Below, piece by piece: positions 32,767-40,397 of a DNA stretch of 43,845 bases. Source of the stretch: Lachnospiraceae bacterium. GTDB taxonomy: Bacteria > Bacillota > Clostridia > Lachnospirales > Lachnospiraceae. How positions within the stretch are numbered: position 1 is the first letter of the stretch; the number at the start of each line of letters is the position of its first letter. A program made the position numbers and the translations under genes. The notes under the pieces are model-generated. The model ran no database searches. It was not told the DNA's origin and saw nothing but the letters and a program-made list of their open reading frames with translations. Location: contig JAFXFO010000039.1 of assembly GCA_017520425.1 (NCBI GenBank), forward strand, positions 1 to 43,845, given 5' to 3'.

Positions 32767-33621
32767 ATGATGAACCGTGGACCGGAAACTTATGGAATTG
32801 GAAGGGAACGAGAGAATATTTTACCTGAACTGCTGATTTTTGAGAAGAAGCTGGCAAAGGAGCCTGTGGATATAAAGGAAGGCATCTATTATTTTGATGC
32901 CCATAATCATGGGGACTGGTTCGACGAGGAAGATATAGCAGAGTGGGATAATGGCCGTTTGGAGAGTAATTGGAAGAAACAGACTTTTTTAAAAAATCCT
33001 GTAACAAAGAAATTAATTGAAACCATTGTTGCAAACGAAAAAGAAGTCATTGACCTTGCCTGTGGACCAGGCATGGGACTTATTCCGTCAGTAAAGCAGT
33101 TGAATCCGGCCTTTCATTGTACGGCAACGGATGCAAGTGCCATGGTTTTGGAACACTGGAAGCAGTATCTTGACAGGTACTGTATGGACCACGGTGTGGG
33201 ATTTGCGCAGTTCTCGGTACTGGATATGCCGTTTAAAGAGAATTCTGTGCCGTCCTTTAGCAGCAATATCGGCTTGTCTTCTACGAGAAATGGTAAAGCG
33301 GGCTATGATGCAGCGGTAAAGGAAGTGTACCGTTGCTTAGAATCAGGTGGATATCTTTATGCAATTGAAAGTGAATGGATAGACGTTGCGGTGATTTTAC
33401 AAGTGTTTGAAAGGTGGGGACAGGAACCATGGACTTGTTTTGCCGAAGAACATATGAGTTGGCATGATCGTTTTGTTAGAGCAGGTTTTGAGATTATTTC
33501 GGAAGAGATAGTACAGCACAGAATATTTACTGCAGAAGATAATGAATTGGGCGAAGCATCGGAGAGATTCGGAATTCAGGTTGGTACAAAGGAAACGGCA
33601 TTTGTGCTGAGGAAGTGCTAG
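32767..33621 (+). CDS. SAM-dependent methyltransferase
   Basis: The 284-residue protein has motif I at about residues 93-104 (VIDLACGPGMGL), the second acidic strand (HCTATDASAMVLEHW) and a following FAQFSVLDMPFKENSVPSFSS segment typical of Methyltransf_11/25 proteins. An N-terminal extension of about 90 residues may cover the substrate. The substrate is unknown. GAAGGAG stands before two adjacent ATG codons (32767 and 32770). It is the last cargo gene before the right-hand spoIIID copy. Confidence 0.85.
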   Translation: MMNRGPETYGIGRERENILPELLIFEKKLAKEPVDIKEGIYYFDAHNHGDWFDEEDIAEWDNGRLESNWKKQTFLKNPVTKKLIETIVANEKEVIDLACGPGMGLIPSVKQLNPAFHCTATDASAMVLEHWKQYLDRYCMDHGVGFAQFSVLDMPFKENSVPSFSSNIGLSSTRNGKAGYDAAVKEVYRCLESGGYLYAIESEWIDVAVILQVFERWGQEPWTCFAEEHMSWHDRFVRAGFEIISEEIVQHRIFTAEDNELGEASERFGIQVGTKETAFVLRKC

Positions 33622-33669
33622 GAAAAATCAGATGTTGTTACGATGAAAGACAAGTAATACCAGTCATAT

Positions 33670-33713
33670 CCCCCCAAAGTGCCTCATACAATGTAAAAAA
33701 GCACTTTGAGGGG
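33670..33713 (+). promoter_or_regulatory. Hairpin covering the spoIIID ribosome site
   Basis: CCCCCCAAAGTGC (33670-33682) can pair with GCACTTTGAGGGG (33701-33713) with one mismatch. The right arm contains the ribosome site GAGGGG, 7 bases before the TTG start. T-rich sequence follows, so it may also end the upstream transcript. In the left copy the matching stem CCCCTCAAAG / CTTTGAGGGG is perfect, with different bases on the left arm. Confidence 0.6.
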
Positions 33714-33834
33714 ATTTCTTTTGAAAGACTATATTGAAGAGCGTGCCGTAAGCATCGCTAACTATATCATCGACAACAATGCCACTGTGCGGCAGACCGC
33801 CAAGGAGTTTGGAGTGAGTAAGTCGACGGTACAT
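33684..33834 (+). repeat. 151-bp direct repeat, right copy (5' part of spoIIID)
   Basis: This is the partner of 21529-21679, identical except for one base. Here the sequence continues into the complete spoIIID frame. Confidence 0.95.
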
Positions 33835-33978
33835 AAAGACTGCACAGAACGTCTCATGCAGATTAATCCCGCTTTGGCGAAGCAGGCCAGAAAGGTTCTG
33901 GATGTGAATAAGTCAGAGCGTCATATTCGTGGCGGATTGGCAACCAAAGAGAAATATATGCACCAAACAATCAGTTAG
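33721..33978 (+). CDS. spoIIID: Sporulation transcriptional regulator SpoIIID
   Basis: SpoIIID is the mother-cell DNA-binding protein that modulates the SigE regulon and turns on SigK-dependent steps. The 85-residue product shows the characteristic KDYIEERAVSIANYIIDNN start, the helix-turn-helix VRQTAKEFGVSKSTVHKD, and the basic C-terminal KSERHIRGGLATKEKY that contacts DNA next to the minor groove. The TTG at 33721 is 7 bases after GAGGGG; an upstream TTG at 33706 would put the ribosome site inside the gene. Its 5' part is duplicated 12.2 kb upstream as a truncated copy, so the region between looks inserted at this gene. Confidence 0.95.
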   Translation: MKDYIEERAVSIANYIIDNNATVRQTAKEFGVSKSTVHKDCTERLMQINPALAKQARKVLDVNKSERHIRGGLATKEKYMHQTIS

Positions 33979-33983
33979 TCAGA

Positions 33984-34010
33984 AGAGTTCCTGAGATGGA
34001 ACTCTTTCTA
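33984..34010 (+). terminator. Terminator after spoIIID
   Basis: AGAGTTCC (33984-33991) pairs with GGAACTCT (33998-34005), followed by a short T-rich run (TTCTATATT). It is a modest terminator. Confidence 0.65.
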
Positions 34011-34034
34011 TATTGGAAAATGTTTTCTTGTCCA

Positions 34035-34063
34035 TTGACAAGGCGTATGGGTTGTGATATAAA
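34035..34063 (+). promoter_or_regulatory. Promoter of the MATE exporter gene
   Basis: TTGACA (34035-34040), a 17-base spacer and TATAAA (34058-34063) lie 71 bases before the start codon. Confidence 0.75.
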
Positions 34064-34134
34064 CACATTGATACAGAAAGATTAGCATTAGAGAGGTGCC
34101 GGAAAACAGGGAGCCGGTACCTATGGAGTAACTT

Positions 34135-35523
34135 ATGAAGAAGTTAAAGAATGATGAATTTTACAGCCAGATTTGGAAGCTGGTATTGCCCATATTAATA
34201 CAGAACCTGTTAAGTGCTGCGGTAAGTTCGGCGGATGTTATTATGTTGAATGAGGTTAATCAGGAGGCGGTGTCTTCCGTATCCCTGGCCACACAATTCG
34301 CTGGTATTTTGTTTTCTGTATATTATGGCTTGGGTACAGGTATCACCATGCTTTGCGCTCAGTATTTCGGCAAAAAGGATATGCGTGCCATTGATGTGGT
34401 GCATGGTATTGCATTGCGCTTTTCGCTGGCGATTTCCATTGGTTTTGCGGCTTGTGCCGCATTGATTCCGGAGATTATGATGAAGATTTATACGGATGAC
34501 CCGGTGTTGATTGAGTTGGGTGCATCTTATCTTCGAATTATCAGTATCAGCTATCTTTGTTGGGGCTTTATAGAGGTGTATTTGTCTGTGCTTCGCAGTG
34601 TGGGCAGAGTGGCTATTTGTACCGTGCTGAATACTATGGCATTTGCGATTAATATCACATTGAACGCAGTGTTTATTTTCGGACTTTTCGGTGCACCCAA
34701 GCTGGGAGTGGTAGGTGTGGCAATAGCTACCTCCGCATCCCGCGTGATTGAGCTGATTGGATGTTTTTTGGTGTCTGCAAGAAGCAGGGAAGTGAAGCTG
34801 AAGTTATCCTATATGTTGATCAGAAACAAGCTGTTATTCAAGGATTATCTCAGGTTGTCCATGCCTGCTTTAGCCAATGATGTAATCTGGGGAGTGGCTT
34901 TCTCCATGTATATGGCGATTATCGGACATATCAGTTCGGATGCAGTGGCAGCCAATGCTTATGTTACCGTAGTACGTAATCTGGGTACTATTTTCTGTTT
35001 TGGCATTGCCAGTGCGGGAAGTGTGCTGCTGGGTAAGATAATTGGGGAGAATCGCTTGGAGGATGCCCTTGTCGGTGCCAAAAAGCTTATGAAGCTGACT
35101 ATTATTGCAGGAGCCTTGGGAGGCTTGATAGTATTGGCGTGTATGCCCATTGTACTTGACTTTGCATCCGGTTCACTCAATGAAACAGCTATGTTTTACT
35201 TGAAGGTGATGTTGTTTATTAATACTTATTACATCATGGGTACAGCGGTAAATACAACTTTAATCGCAGGTGTATTCCGTGCCGGTGGTGACAGTAAGTT
35301 TGGTTTCATCTGTGATACCATAGATATGTGGTGCTATGCCATACCTTTAGGACTGATATCCGCATTTGTGCTGAAGTTGCCGGTATTGGTAGTTTATTTC
35401 CTGCTTTGCACGGATGAATTCGTAAAGTGGCCTTGGGTAATTAAGCATTATAAAAGCGGTAAATGGCTGAATAATATCACCAGAGACAACCTGTTTGAGG
35501 AAACAGAGGGGGCAAAAGTCTAG
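34135..35523 (+). CDS. MATE family efflux transporter
   Basis: The 462-residue protein has about twelve hydrophobic segments in two similar halves, as in MATE exporters that use sodium or proton gradients to expel drugs and metabolites. It opens FYSQIWKLVLPILIQNLLSAAVSSADVIML and later has SVSLATQFAGILFSVYYGLGTGITML and the middle LSMPALANDVIWGVAFSMYM that starts the second half. The substrate is unknown. The start ATG follows a spaced purine-rich TATGGAG. It stands alone with its own promoter, immediately after spoIIID. Confidence 0.92.
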   Translation: MKKLKNDEFYSQIWKLVLPILIQNLLSAAVSSADVIMLNEVNQEAVSSVSLATQFAGILFSVYYGLGTGITMLCAQYFGKKDMRAIDVVHGIALRFSLAISIGFAACAALIPEIMMKIYTDDPVLIELGASYLRIISISYLCWGFIEVYLSVLRSVGRVAICTVLNTMAFAINITLNAVFIFGLFGAPKLGVVGVAIATSASRVIELIGCFLVSARSREVKLKLSYMLIRNKLLFKDYLRLSMPALANDVIWGVAFSMYMAIIGHISSDAVAANAYVTVVRNLGTIFCFGIASAGSVLLGKIIGENRLEDALVGAKKLMKLTIIAGALGGLIVLACMPIVLDFASGSLNETAMFYLKVMLFINTYYIMGTAVNTTLIAGVFRAGGDSKFGFICDTIDMWCYAIPLGLISAFVLKLPVLVVYFLLCTDEFVKWPWVIKHYKSGKWLNNITRDNLFEETEGAKV

Positions 35524-35561
35524 TTATTTGTGCTTTTTTCGCAGTAGATTGCGGATTTTGC

Positions 35562-35590
35562 TTGATTATTTTTAATAACAAGAATATAAT
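35562..35590 (+). promoter_or_regulatory. Promoter of pilT
   Basis: TTGATT (35562-35567), a 17-base spacer and TATAAT (35585-35590) precede the pilT ATG by 60 bases. Confidence 0.7.
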
Positions 35591-35650
35591 TGTATATGTA
35601 GTGTTTTTTAATAGGGAGTAAAAAAGACAAAAGAATTAGGGGGATTATTT

Positions 35651-36691
35651 ATGGATTTTAATCTGTTAATTGATGATGCCAGAAAAGACGGATGTTCCGA
35701 TGTTCATATTACGGTTGGTACGGCTATTGCACGTAGAAAGTTTAGCAAGTTGGAGTTTATGTATCCGGTACCGACAGCGGAAGAATCCGAAAGAATGATT
35801 TTGGAGAAGCTGAATGAAGAGCAGAGAGAATATGTTCTTGCAGGCAACGACTTGGACCTTTCCATTATGATGCAGGATGGATCCAGAATCCGTGCAAATA
35901 TTTATCATCAGAGAAATAATCTGGCGGCAGTGTTCCGTATATTAAACAGCACCATTCCTACCTTTGATGAGTTAAATCTGCCTGATGTAGTAGAAAAATT
36001 GGCAAACGAACCCAGGGGATTGGTTTTGGTTACCGGACCTACCGGTAGTGGAAAGACAACTACCATGGCTTCCATGGTAAATTATATCAACAAAAATATG
36101 GATAAGCATGTTATTACCATTGAAGACCCTATCGAGTATGTGTATTATCATGAGCGTTCCATGATTCATCAGAGAGAAATTGGTAAGGATGTAAAGGACT
36201 TCCCCAGTGCACTTCGTTCAGCACTTCGTGAAGACCCGGATGTTATCCTGGTTGGTGAAATGCGTGACTACGAAACCATTCGTGCAGCGATAACCGCAGC
36301 TGAAACCGGTCATTTGGTTTTATCTACCTTACATACCAATAATGCTGCACAGACCGTGGAACGTGTTATCGAATCTTATCCTGCTAACTTCCAGAACATG
36401 GTTCGTTCCCAGCTGGCTTCCGTATTGAGAGGTATTATTACTCAGGTATTGATTCCCGGTGCTAAGGGCGACTGTATGGAGATTGCAACTGAAGTATTGA
36501 TCAACAATGATGCGGTTGCAAACCAGATTCGTGAAAACAAGATCCATCAGATTTTGAGTACTATTCAGAGTAATACCGCAGCAGGTATGCACACCATGGA
36601 TTCCGATATCAAGAGATTGATCAGAGAATGGAAGATTTCTCCGGAAACAGCATTAAAGTTTGCTGCAAATCCTAAGACTTTATTAAGCTAA
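35651..36691 (+). CDS. pilT: PilT-type twitching motility ATPase
   Basis: PilT powers retraction of type IV pili. The 346-residue protein shows the N-terminal domain (CSDVHITVGTAIARR), the Walker A box GPTGSGKTTT at about residues 129-138, the Asp box (ITIEDPIEYVY), Walker B (EDPDVILVGEMRD) and the His box (TGHLVLSTLHTNNA). The C-terminal AIRNLIRE-like motif of PilT is present as DIKRLIREWKI, which separates it from PilB/GspE assembly ATPases. No pilin or platform genes are adjacent in the window, so it works with a pilus machine encoded elsewhere. A GGGGGA stretch stands before the ATG. Confidence 0.93.
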   Translation: MDFNLLIDDARKDGCSDVHITVGTAIARRKFSKLEFMYPVPTAEESERMILEKLNEEQREYVLAGNDLDLSIMMQDGSRIRANIYHQRNNLAAVFRILNSTIPTFDELNLPDVVEKLANEPRGLVLVTGPTGSGKTTTMASMVNYINKNMDKHVITIEDPIEYVYYHERSMIHQREIGKDVKDFPSALRSALREDPDVILVGEMRDYETIRAAITAAETGHLVLSTLHTNNAAQTVERVIESYPANFQNMVRSQLASVLRGIITQVLIPGAKGDCMEIATEVLINNDAVANQIRENKIHQILSTIQSNTAAGMHTMDSDIKRLIREWKISPETALKFAANPKTLLS

Positions 36692-36746
36692 TGTAATCGG
36701 CGGCTAAACGGTAGTTTGGTCGCCGGTAATATATTGGAGGGATTTT

Positions 36747-37952
36747 ATGGAGAAGAAGTGGCATAAGCAGAGGAAACGACTTTTTGAGATTGTGGAAGTG
36801 GGGTATTCCCTGGATTTTGTCAGCCGTATGTACGACCTGCTGAATGTATTGGCGATAGTGCTGAATCTTGTGGCAAGTATATTATACACCTTTGATGAAA
36901 TAAGAGACAGATATGCGACGATTATCCTGGCAGTAGAGGGGATTACCGTAGCATTCTTCTTAATAGATTATTTGTTGCGTGTTTTTACAGCTACCTTTTT
37001 GTATCCGGATGAGAAGGAATCGAAAGCAATATTAAAATATATGTTTTCTTTTATGGGTATTGTGGATTTGCTATCTTTTTTGCCCTATTGCCTTCCTGTA
37101 TTTTTCCCGGCAGGAACCATTGCTTTCCGAATGATTCGGATTATTCGTATTTTCCGACTGTTTCGTATTAATGCATATCATGATTCTTTGAGTGTAATTA
37201 CATCCGTTATTGTCGAGAGAGGACAGCAGCTGGTGGCATCCGTATTTATTATTGTAGTATTGATGCTGGCTTCCAGCTTGTGTATGTATAGTTTGGAACA
37301 TGAGGCACAACCAGAGGTATTCAGTAATGCTTTCTCGGGAATTTGGTGGGCGACTTCTACTCTTTTGACCGTGGGATATGGTGATATTTATCCGATTACT
37401 ACATTGGGTAAGTTGTTCGGTATTCTGATCAGTTTCCTGGGGGTGGGAATGGTTGCTATACCGACAGGTATTATTTCAGCAGGATTTGTTAATCAGTACA
37501 GCAGGATTAAGAAAAGTGCAGAATACGGCCGTGAGGCAGATATGCAATTTATTAAGGTATACATGGAAGAGAATGATGCGTGGATTGGCAAGAAGATATC
37601 CGACTTAAAACTTCCGAGTGGTATGATAATTTCTGTTATCAAGCGAGAGGATGAAATACTGATTCCTCGTGGAGATTTGGTAATAGAAGTAGAAGATTTG
37701 GTGGTAATTGGTGCAGAGCCGTTTAATACCCGGGAACATATTCAGTTAAAGGAGATTATTATCCGTAAACAGCATCCATGGGTAGGCGCAAAGATAGACG
37801 AAATTGATATTTCAAGGCATTCTATTATTGTGCTGATAAAGCGCAGAAGCAGAACCTTAATACCCAATGGTAACACAGTGTTGCGAGCAGGAGATAAGCT
37901 TTTTATGTATACGCAGTTGCATTTTTCAGGTGCAAAGGATATTGAAGTTTAA
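36747..37952 (+). CDS. Voltage-gated-type potassium channel with TrkA-C tail
   Basis: Six transmembrane segments can be followed. The S4-like RMIRIIRIFRLFRINAYHD carries regularly spaced arginines, and the selectivity filter TVGYGD is at about residues 208-213, followed by the S6 segment. The cytosolic C-terminus holds two TrkA-C-type ligand-binding units (MIISVIKREDEILIPRGD... and SIIVLIKRRSRTLIPNGNT...). The protein should be a tetrameric K+ channel, voltage-modulated and ligand-controlled. GGAGGG precedes the ATG. It follows pilT by 55 bases on the same strand and may share its transcript. Confidence 0.93.
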   Translation: MEKKWHKQRKRLFEIVEVGYSLDFVSRMYDLLNVLAIVLNLVASILYTFDEIRDRYATIILAVEGITVAFFLIDYLLRVFTATFLYPDEKESKAILKYMFSFMGIVDLLSFLPYCLPVFFPAGTIAFRMIRIIRIFRLFRINAYHDSLSVITSVIVERGQQLVASVFIIVVLMLASSLCMYSLEHEAQPEVFSNAFSGIWWATSTLLTVGYGDIYPITTLGKLFGILISFLGVGMVAIPTGIISAGFVNQYSRIKKSAEYGREADMQFIKVYMEENDAWIGKKISDLKLPSGMIISVIKREDEILIPRGDLVIEVEDLVVIGAEPFNTREHIQLKEIIIRKQHPWVGAKIDEIDISRHSIIVLIKRRSRTLIPNGNTVLRAGDKLFMYTQLHFSGAKDIEV

Positions 37953-37961
37953 TGCAAAAAG

Positions 37962-37995
37962 AAACCTTCCTAAGGCAGATGCCAAAGGAAGGTTT
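37962..37995. terminator. Bidirectional terminator
   Basis: AAACCTTCC (37962-37970) pairs with GGAAGGTTT (37987-37995). T-rich sequence lies on both sides, so it ends the channel gene (plus) and the CheY gene (minus). Confidence 0.85.
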
Positions 37996-38003
37996 TGTTG
38001 TGC

Positions 38004-38366
38004 TTATTTATCAGTTATTTTCTTTAAGGTGGCGATTACCTCTGCTTCATCAAAGGGCTTGGTAATAAATTCATCAGCACCTCTCTTTAAAGCATCTACC
38101 ATCTTTTCTTTCTGGCCTGCGGCAGTAATCATAACTACCTTGGCATCAGCATTTGCATGCTTGATGAGGCTTAAGGATTCGATGCCGTCCATAATCGGCA
38201 TGGTAATATCCATGGTTACTATATCGGGCTGTAATTCTTTATATTTCAGATAACCATCTTCACCATTTACTGCTTCGCCGGTGATTACAAAACCGGCACG
38301 CTCTAAAAGTCCTCTCATAATTTTTCTTGATGTTCTTGAATCATCTACAATCAATACTGTTGCCAT
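38004..38366 (-). CDS. CheY-like stand-alone response regulator
   Basis: The 120-residue receiver domain has no output domain. It has the acidic pair VDDSRTSRKIMRGLLE, the phospho-acceptor aspartate in VTMDITMPIMDG (about D54), the switch threonine VMITAAGQ and the lysine of TKPFDE. This is the CheY form. It is transcribed on the minus strand directly after a CheX-like gene (15 bases apart), so the two form a phosphatase-regulator pair. A GGGGAGG site precedes its ATG. The proximity to pilT suggests a role in motility control. Confidence 0.93.
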   Translation of the reverse strand: MATVLIVDDSRTSRKIMRGLLERAGFVITGEAVNGEDGYLKYKELQPDIVTMDITMPIMDGIESLSLIKHANADAKVVMITAAGQKEKMVDALKRGADEFITKPFDEAEVIATLKKITDK

Positions 38367-38381
38367 AATGTGTTCCTCCCC

Positions 38382-39251
38382 TTATACAAGATCTGCTACA
38401 GTGAAATAAAGTCCCTTGTCACCTATGTAAATCGGTATTCTGCAAATAGCGGTTTTAGCCTTTAAGGTAACATCATCGTAATCCGGAGGCATAAGCTCTA
38501 GGAAAGTGCCGTTTCTGCTTTCGGCAGAAGCATACAAACCATTAATACAGTTTAAAGTCTCGCCGGCTGCGTCCAAAGCGTCCATATCCAGCTGCTCAAA
38601 ATCTTCCTGTCCGAATATTCTGGCAAGATTTAACAATGCGCCATCTAGTTCAGAGAAACAGGAAATAATGCCTTCAGGACCGATTAATGACTGGCTTACC
38701 TGTCCTTCTGCCGGGAATGCATGAACCATCTGAGCGTTACCCACATAAACATGTCTGTCCATCAGACGAATGAGGGTACGTACACAGATTGTAATAATAT
38801 CAGTAAATTTTTTGCCTGCTTCGGGGATATACAGGGGAACAATACGTTCCACCTGATCACTCTTTATAGCATCAATTTCGGAATTGCTAAAGCCCTTCGC
38901 TACTCGGAAAGACTCCAGAAGATTGTCAACTTCAATCATGGTCAAATATCCGGAATCTACTAAAGTCTGGATAAATGTCATATAAGCATCACCCTGCTTC
39001 TTTAACAGCTTGCCAATCTGGTCGTCTGTCAGATAGCCCTTGGATACGGCGATATCACCGAAACGCTTATCCATAACTGCCTGCAAGCGGTTTACCTCTT
39101 CTGTCTGTGCTAAAGTCATCATGCCTTCTGCTACAGCGATAAGGCCCAGTTTTACACGTACAGAATCCTGTTTCTTTAAGGTGTCAGTCAATTGTTCGTT
39201 TGTAATTTGTCCGGTTTCCACCAGGTAATTGCCAAGTATGTACTCTACCAT
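38382..39251 (-). CDS. CheX-like protein with N-terminal GspE/MshE-N-like region
   Basis: The C-terminal 150 residues match the CheX/CheC phosphatase layout. In particular the helix DALDAAGETLNCINGLYASA holds the E-x2-N pattern of the dephosphorylation site. The start (VEYILGNYLVETGQITNEQLTDTLKKQ and later GDIAVSKGYLTDDQIGKLLKKQ) is a double repeat resembling MshE-N/GspE N-terminal domains, common in c-di-GMP-binding pilus ATPases. Such a fusion would link pilus-associated sensing to CheY dephosphorylation. The gene is first in a two-gene minus-strand unit with the CheY. A TAGGAG site precedes the ATG. Confidence 0.75.
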   Translation of the reverse strand: MVEYILGNYLVETGQITNEQLTDTLKKQDSVRVKLGLIAVAEGMMTLAQTEEVNRLQAVMDKRFGDIAVSKGYLTDDQIGKLLKKQGDAYMTFIQTLVDSGYLTMIEVDNLLESFRVAKGFSNSEIDAIKSDQVERIVPLYIPEAGKKFTDIITICVRTLIRLMDRHVYVGNAQMVHAFPAEGQVSQSLIGPEGIISCFSELDGALLNLARIFGQEDFEQLDMDALDAAGETLNCINGLYASAESRNGTFLELMPPDYDDVTLKAKTAICRIPIYIGDKGLYFTVADLV

Positions 39252-39475
39252 ATATTTTCTCCTATCGCATATTTAGATTTTTTGTCAAATATCATCAAAA
39301 AATAAGAAAATTTAGATGATTTTTTCATATTTTCAGTATATCGTGTTAAAGTTGCTATGTCAAGGTGTTTCGCTGTTTTGAATTAGGAAGAATTTACAAA
39401 ATAAAATCCGTCTTGCTAAAAACCGTTTTCTGTGTTGTAATTGATATAAACAGTGTTTGGGAAAGGGGAAAAATG

Positions 39476-40387
39476 ATGGAAAAAAGAGGTGTTCAAATAA
39501 CAAATCCTGCATCTTCGAAGGAGATTACCAGAGCATATTTTGACAGTTTGCTGGTGGAGGAAAGGCTGATGGACAGCTGTGTGCCGGTTACGGATTTTGA
39601 ATTGTACGAAAAGCGGTTCAAAACCCCCATAATGACGGCCGCATTATCCCATATCGGTACCTTCAATCCGGATATGCCAAGCGGCATGGTACAGTATGCA
39701 CAGGGAGCGGCTATGGCAGGAGCTGTTCATTGGATTGGTATGGGCAGTGACGAGGAATTTGAAAGTGTGGTGGCAGCAGGAGCACCCACCATAAGGATTA
39801 TCAAGCCCTATGCGGACGAAGAAAAGATTTATCAACAAATCCGATGTGCGGAAAAGAATGGTGCTCTGGCAGTGGGAATGGATATAGACCACATGCTGGA
39901 CCTGAAAGGGGAACCGGATGTGTGCATGGGTGAGCTGATGGCGGTGAAGTCCTCCGAGGACCTGAAACGGTATGTGGAGTGTACCAAGCTACCGTTTATT
40001 ATCAAAGGTGTATTAAGCGTACATGATGCCTTAAAATGTGCAGAAATAGGCGTACGTGGAATCGTAGTGTCACATCATGGGGGAAGGTTAAATTATGCAG
40101 TGCCGCCTTTGTATGTATTGCCGGATATTGTAAAGGCAGTAGGAGATAAGATGCCCATCTTTGTGGATTGCGGTATATGCTCCGGTATGGATGCTTATAA
40201 AGCACTGGCTTTAGGAGCTACAGCTGTGAGTGTGGGACTGCATTTGATTCCCATGATTCGTCAGGGCGGAGCAGAAGGTGTGGCAAAGAGAATACAGGAG
40301 ATGACAGAGGAAATGAAAGGGGTTATGGCCTATACAGGAGTAGCCTCACCGAAGCATTTTGATGCAAGCGTAATTCATAGATTATAA
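39476..40387 (+). CDS. FMN-dependent alpha-hydroxy-acid oxidase/dehydrogenase
   Basis: The protein belongs to the family of lactate oxidase, glycolate oxidase and lactate dehydrogenase (flavin) TIM barrels. Typical parts are FKTPIMTAALSHIG early on, the substrate/FMN lysine in PFIIKGVLSVHDAL, the catalytic His followed by Gly-Gly-Arg in IVVSHHGGRLNYA (HHGGR is a variant of the N-H-G-G-R motif), and MPIFVDCGICSGMDAYKALALGA. The start AAAGGGGA is followed by two ATG codons; I prefer 39476 because its spacing is better. It opens an operon with a TIM-barrel isomerase and L-lactate dehydrogenase, and its substrate is likely a 2-hydroxy acid. Confidence 0.88.
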   Translation: MEKRGVQITNPASSKEITRAYFDSLLVEERLMDSCVPVTDFELYEKRFKTPIMTAALSHIGTFNPDMPSGMVQYAQGAAMAGAVHWIGMGSDEEFESVVAAGAPTIRIIKPYADEEKIYQQIRCAEKNGALAVGMDIDHMLDLKGEPDVCMGELMAVKSSEDLKRYVECTKLPFIIKGVLSVHDALKCAEIGVRGIVVSHHGGRLNYAVPPLYVLPDIVKAVGDKMPIFVDCGICSGMDAYKALALGATAVSVGLHLIPMIRQGGAEGVAKRIQEMTEEMKGVMAYTGVASPKHFDASVIHRL

Positions 40388-40397
40388 GGGGAAGAAT

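Noticed and set aside
21680-33684. Integron-like array with attC sites
   Set aside because: I looked for paired GTTRRRY/RYYYAAC ends between genes and for an integrase and saw neither. The shared hairpins are terminators rather than attC-like sites.
21680-33684. Classical prophage or insertion sequence
   Set aside because: Only KilA-N and a BRO fragment recall phage. No structural, packaging, lysis, integrase or transposase gene and no terminal inverted repeat was found.
39252-39475. Sigma-28 promoter for the CheX-like gene
   Set aside because: A TAAA with about 14 bases and GATGATAT occurs on the minus strand, but the -10 lacks the GCC core, so the match is too weak to list.
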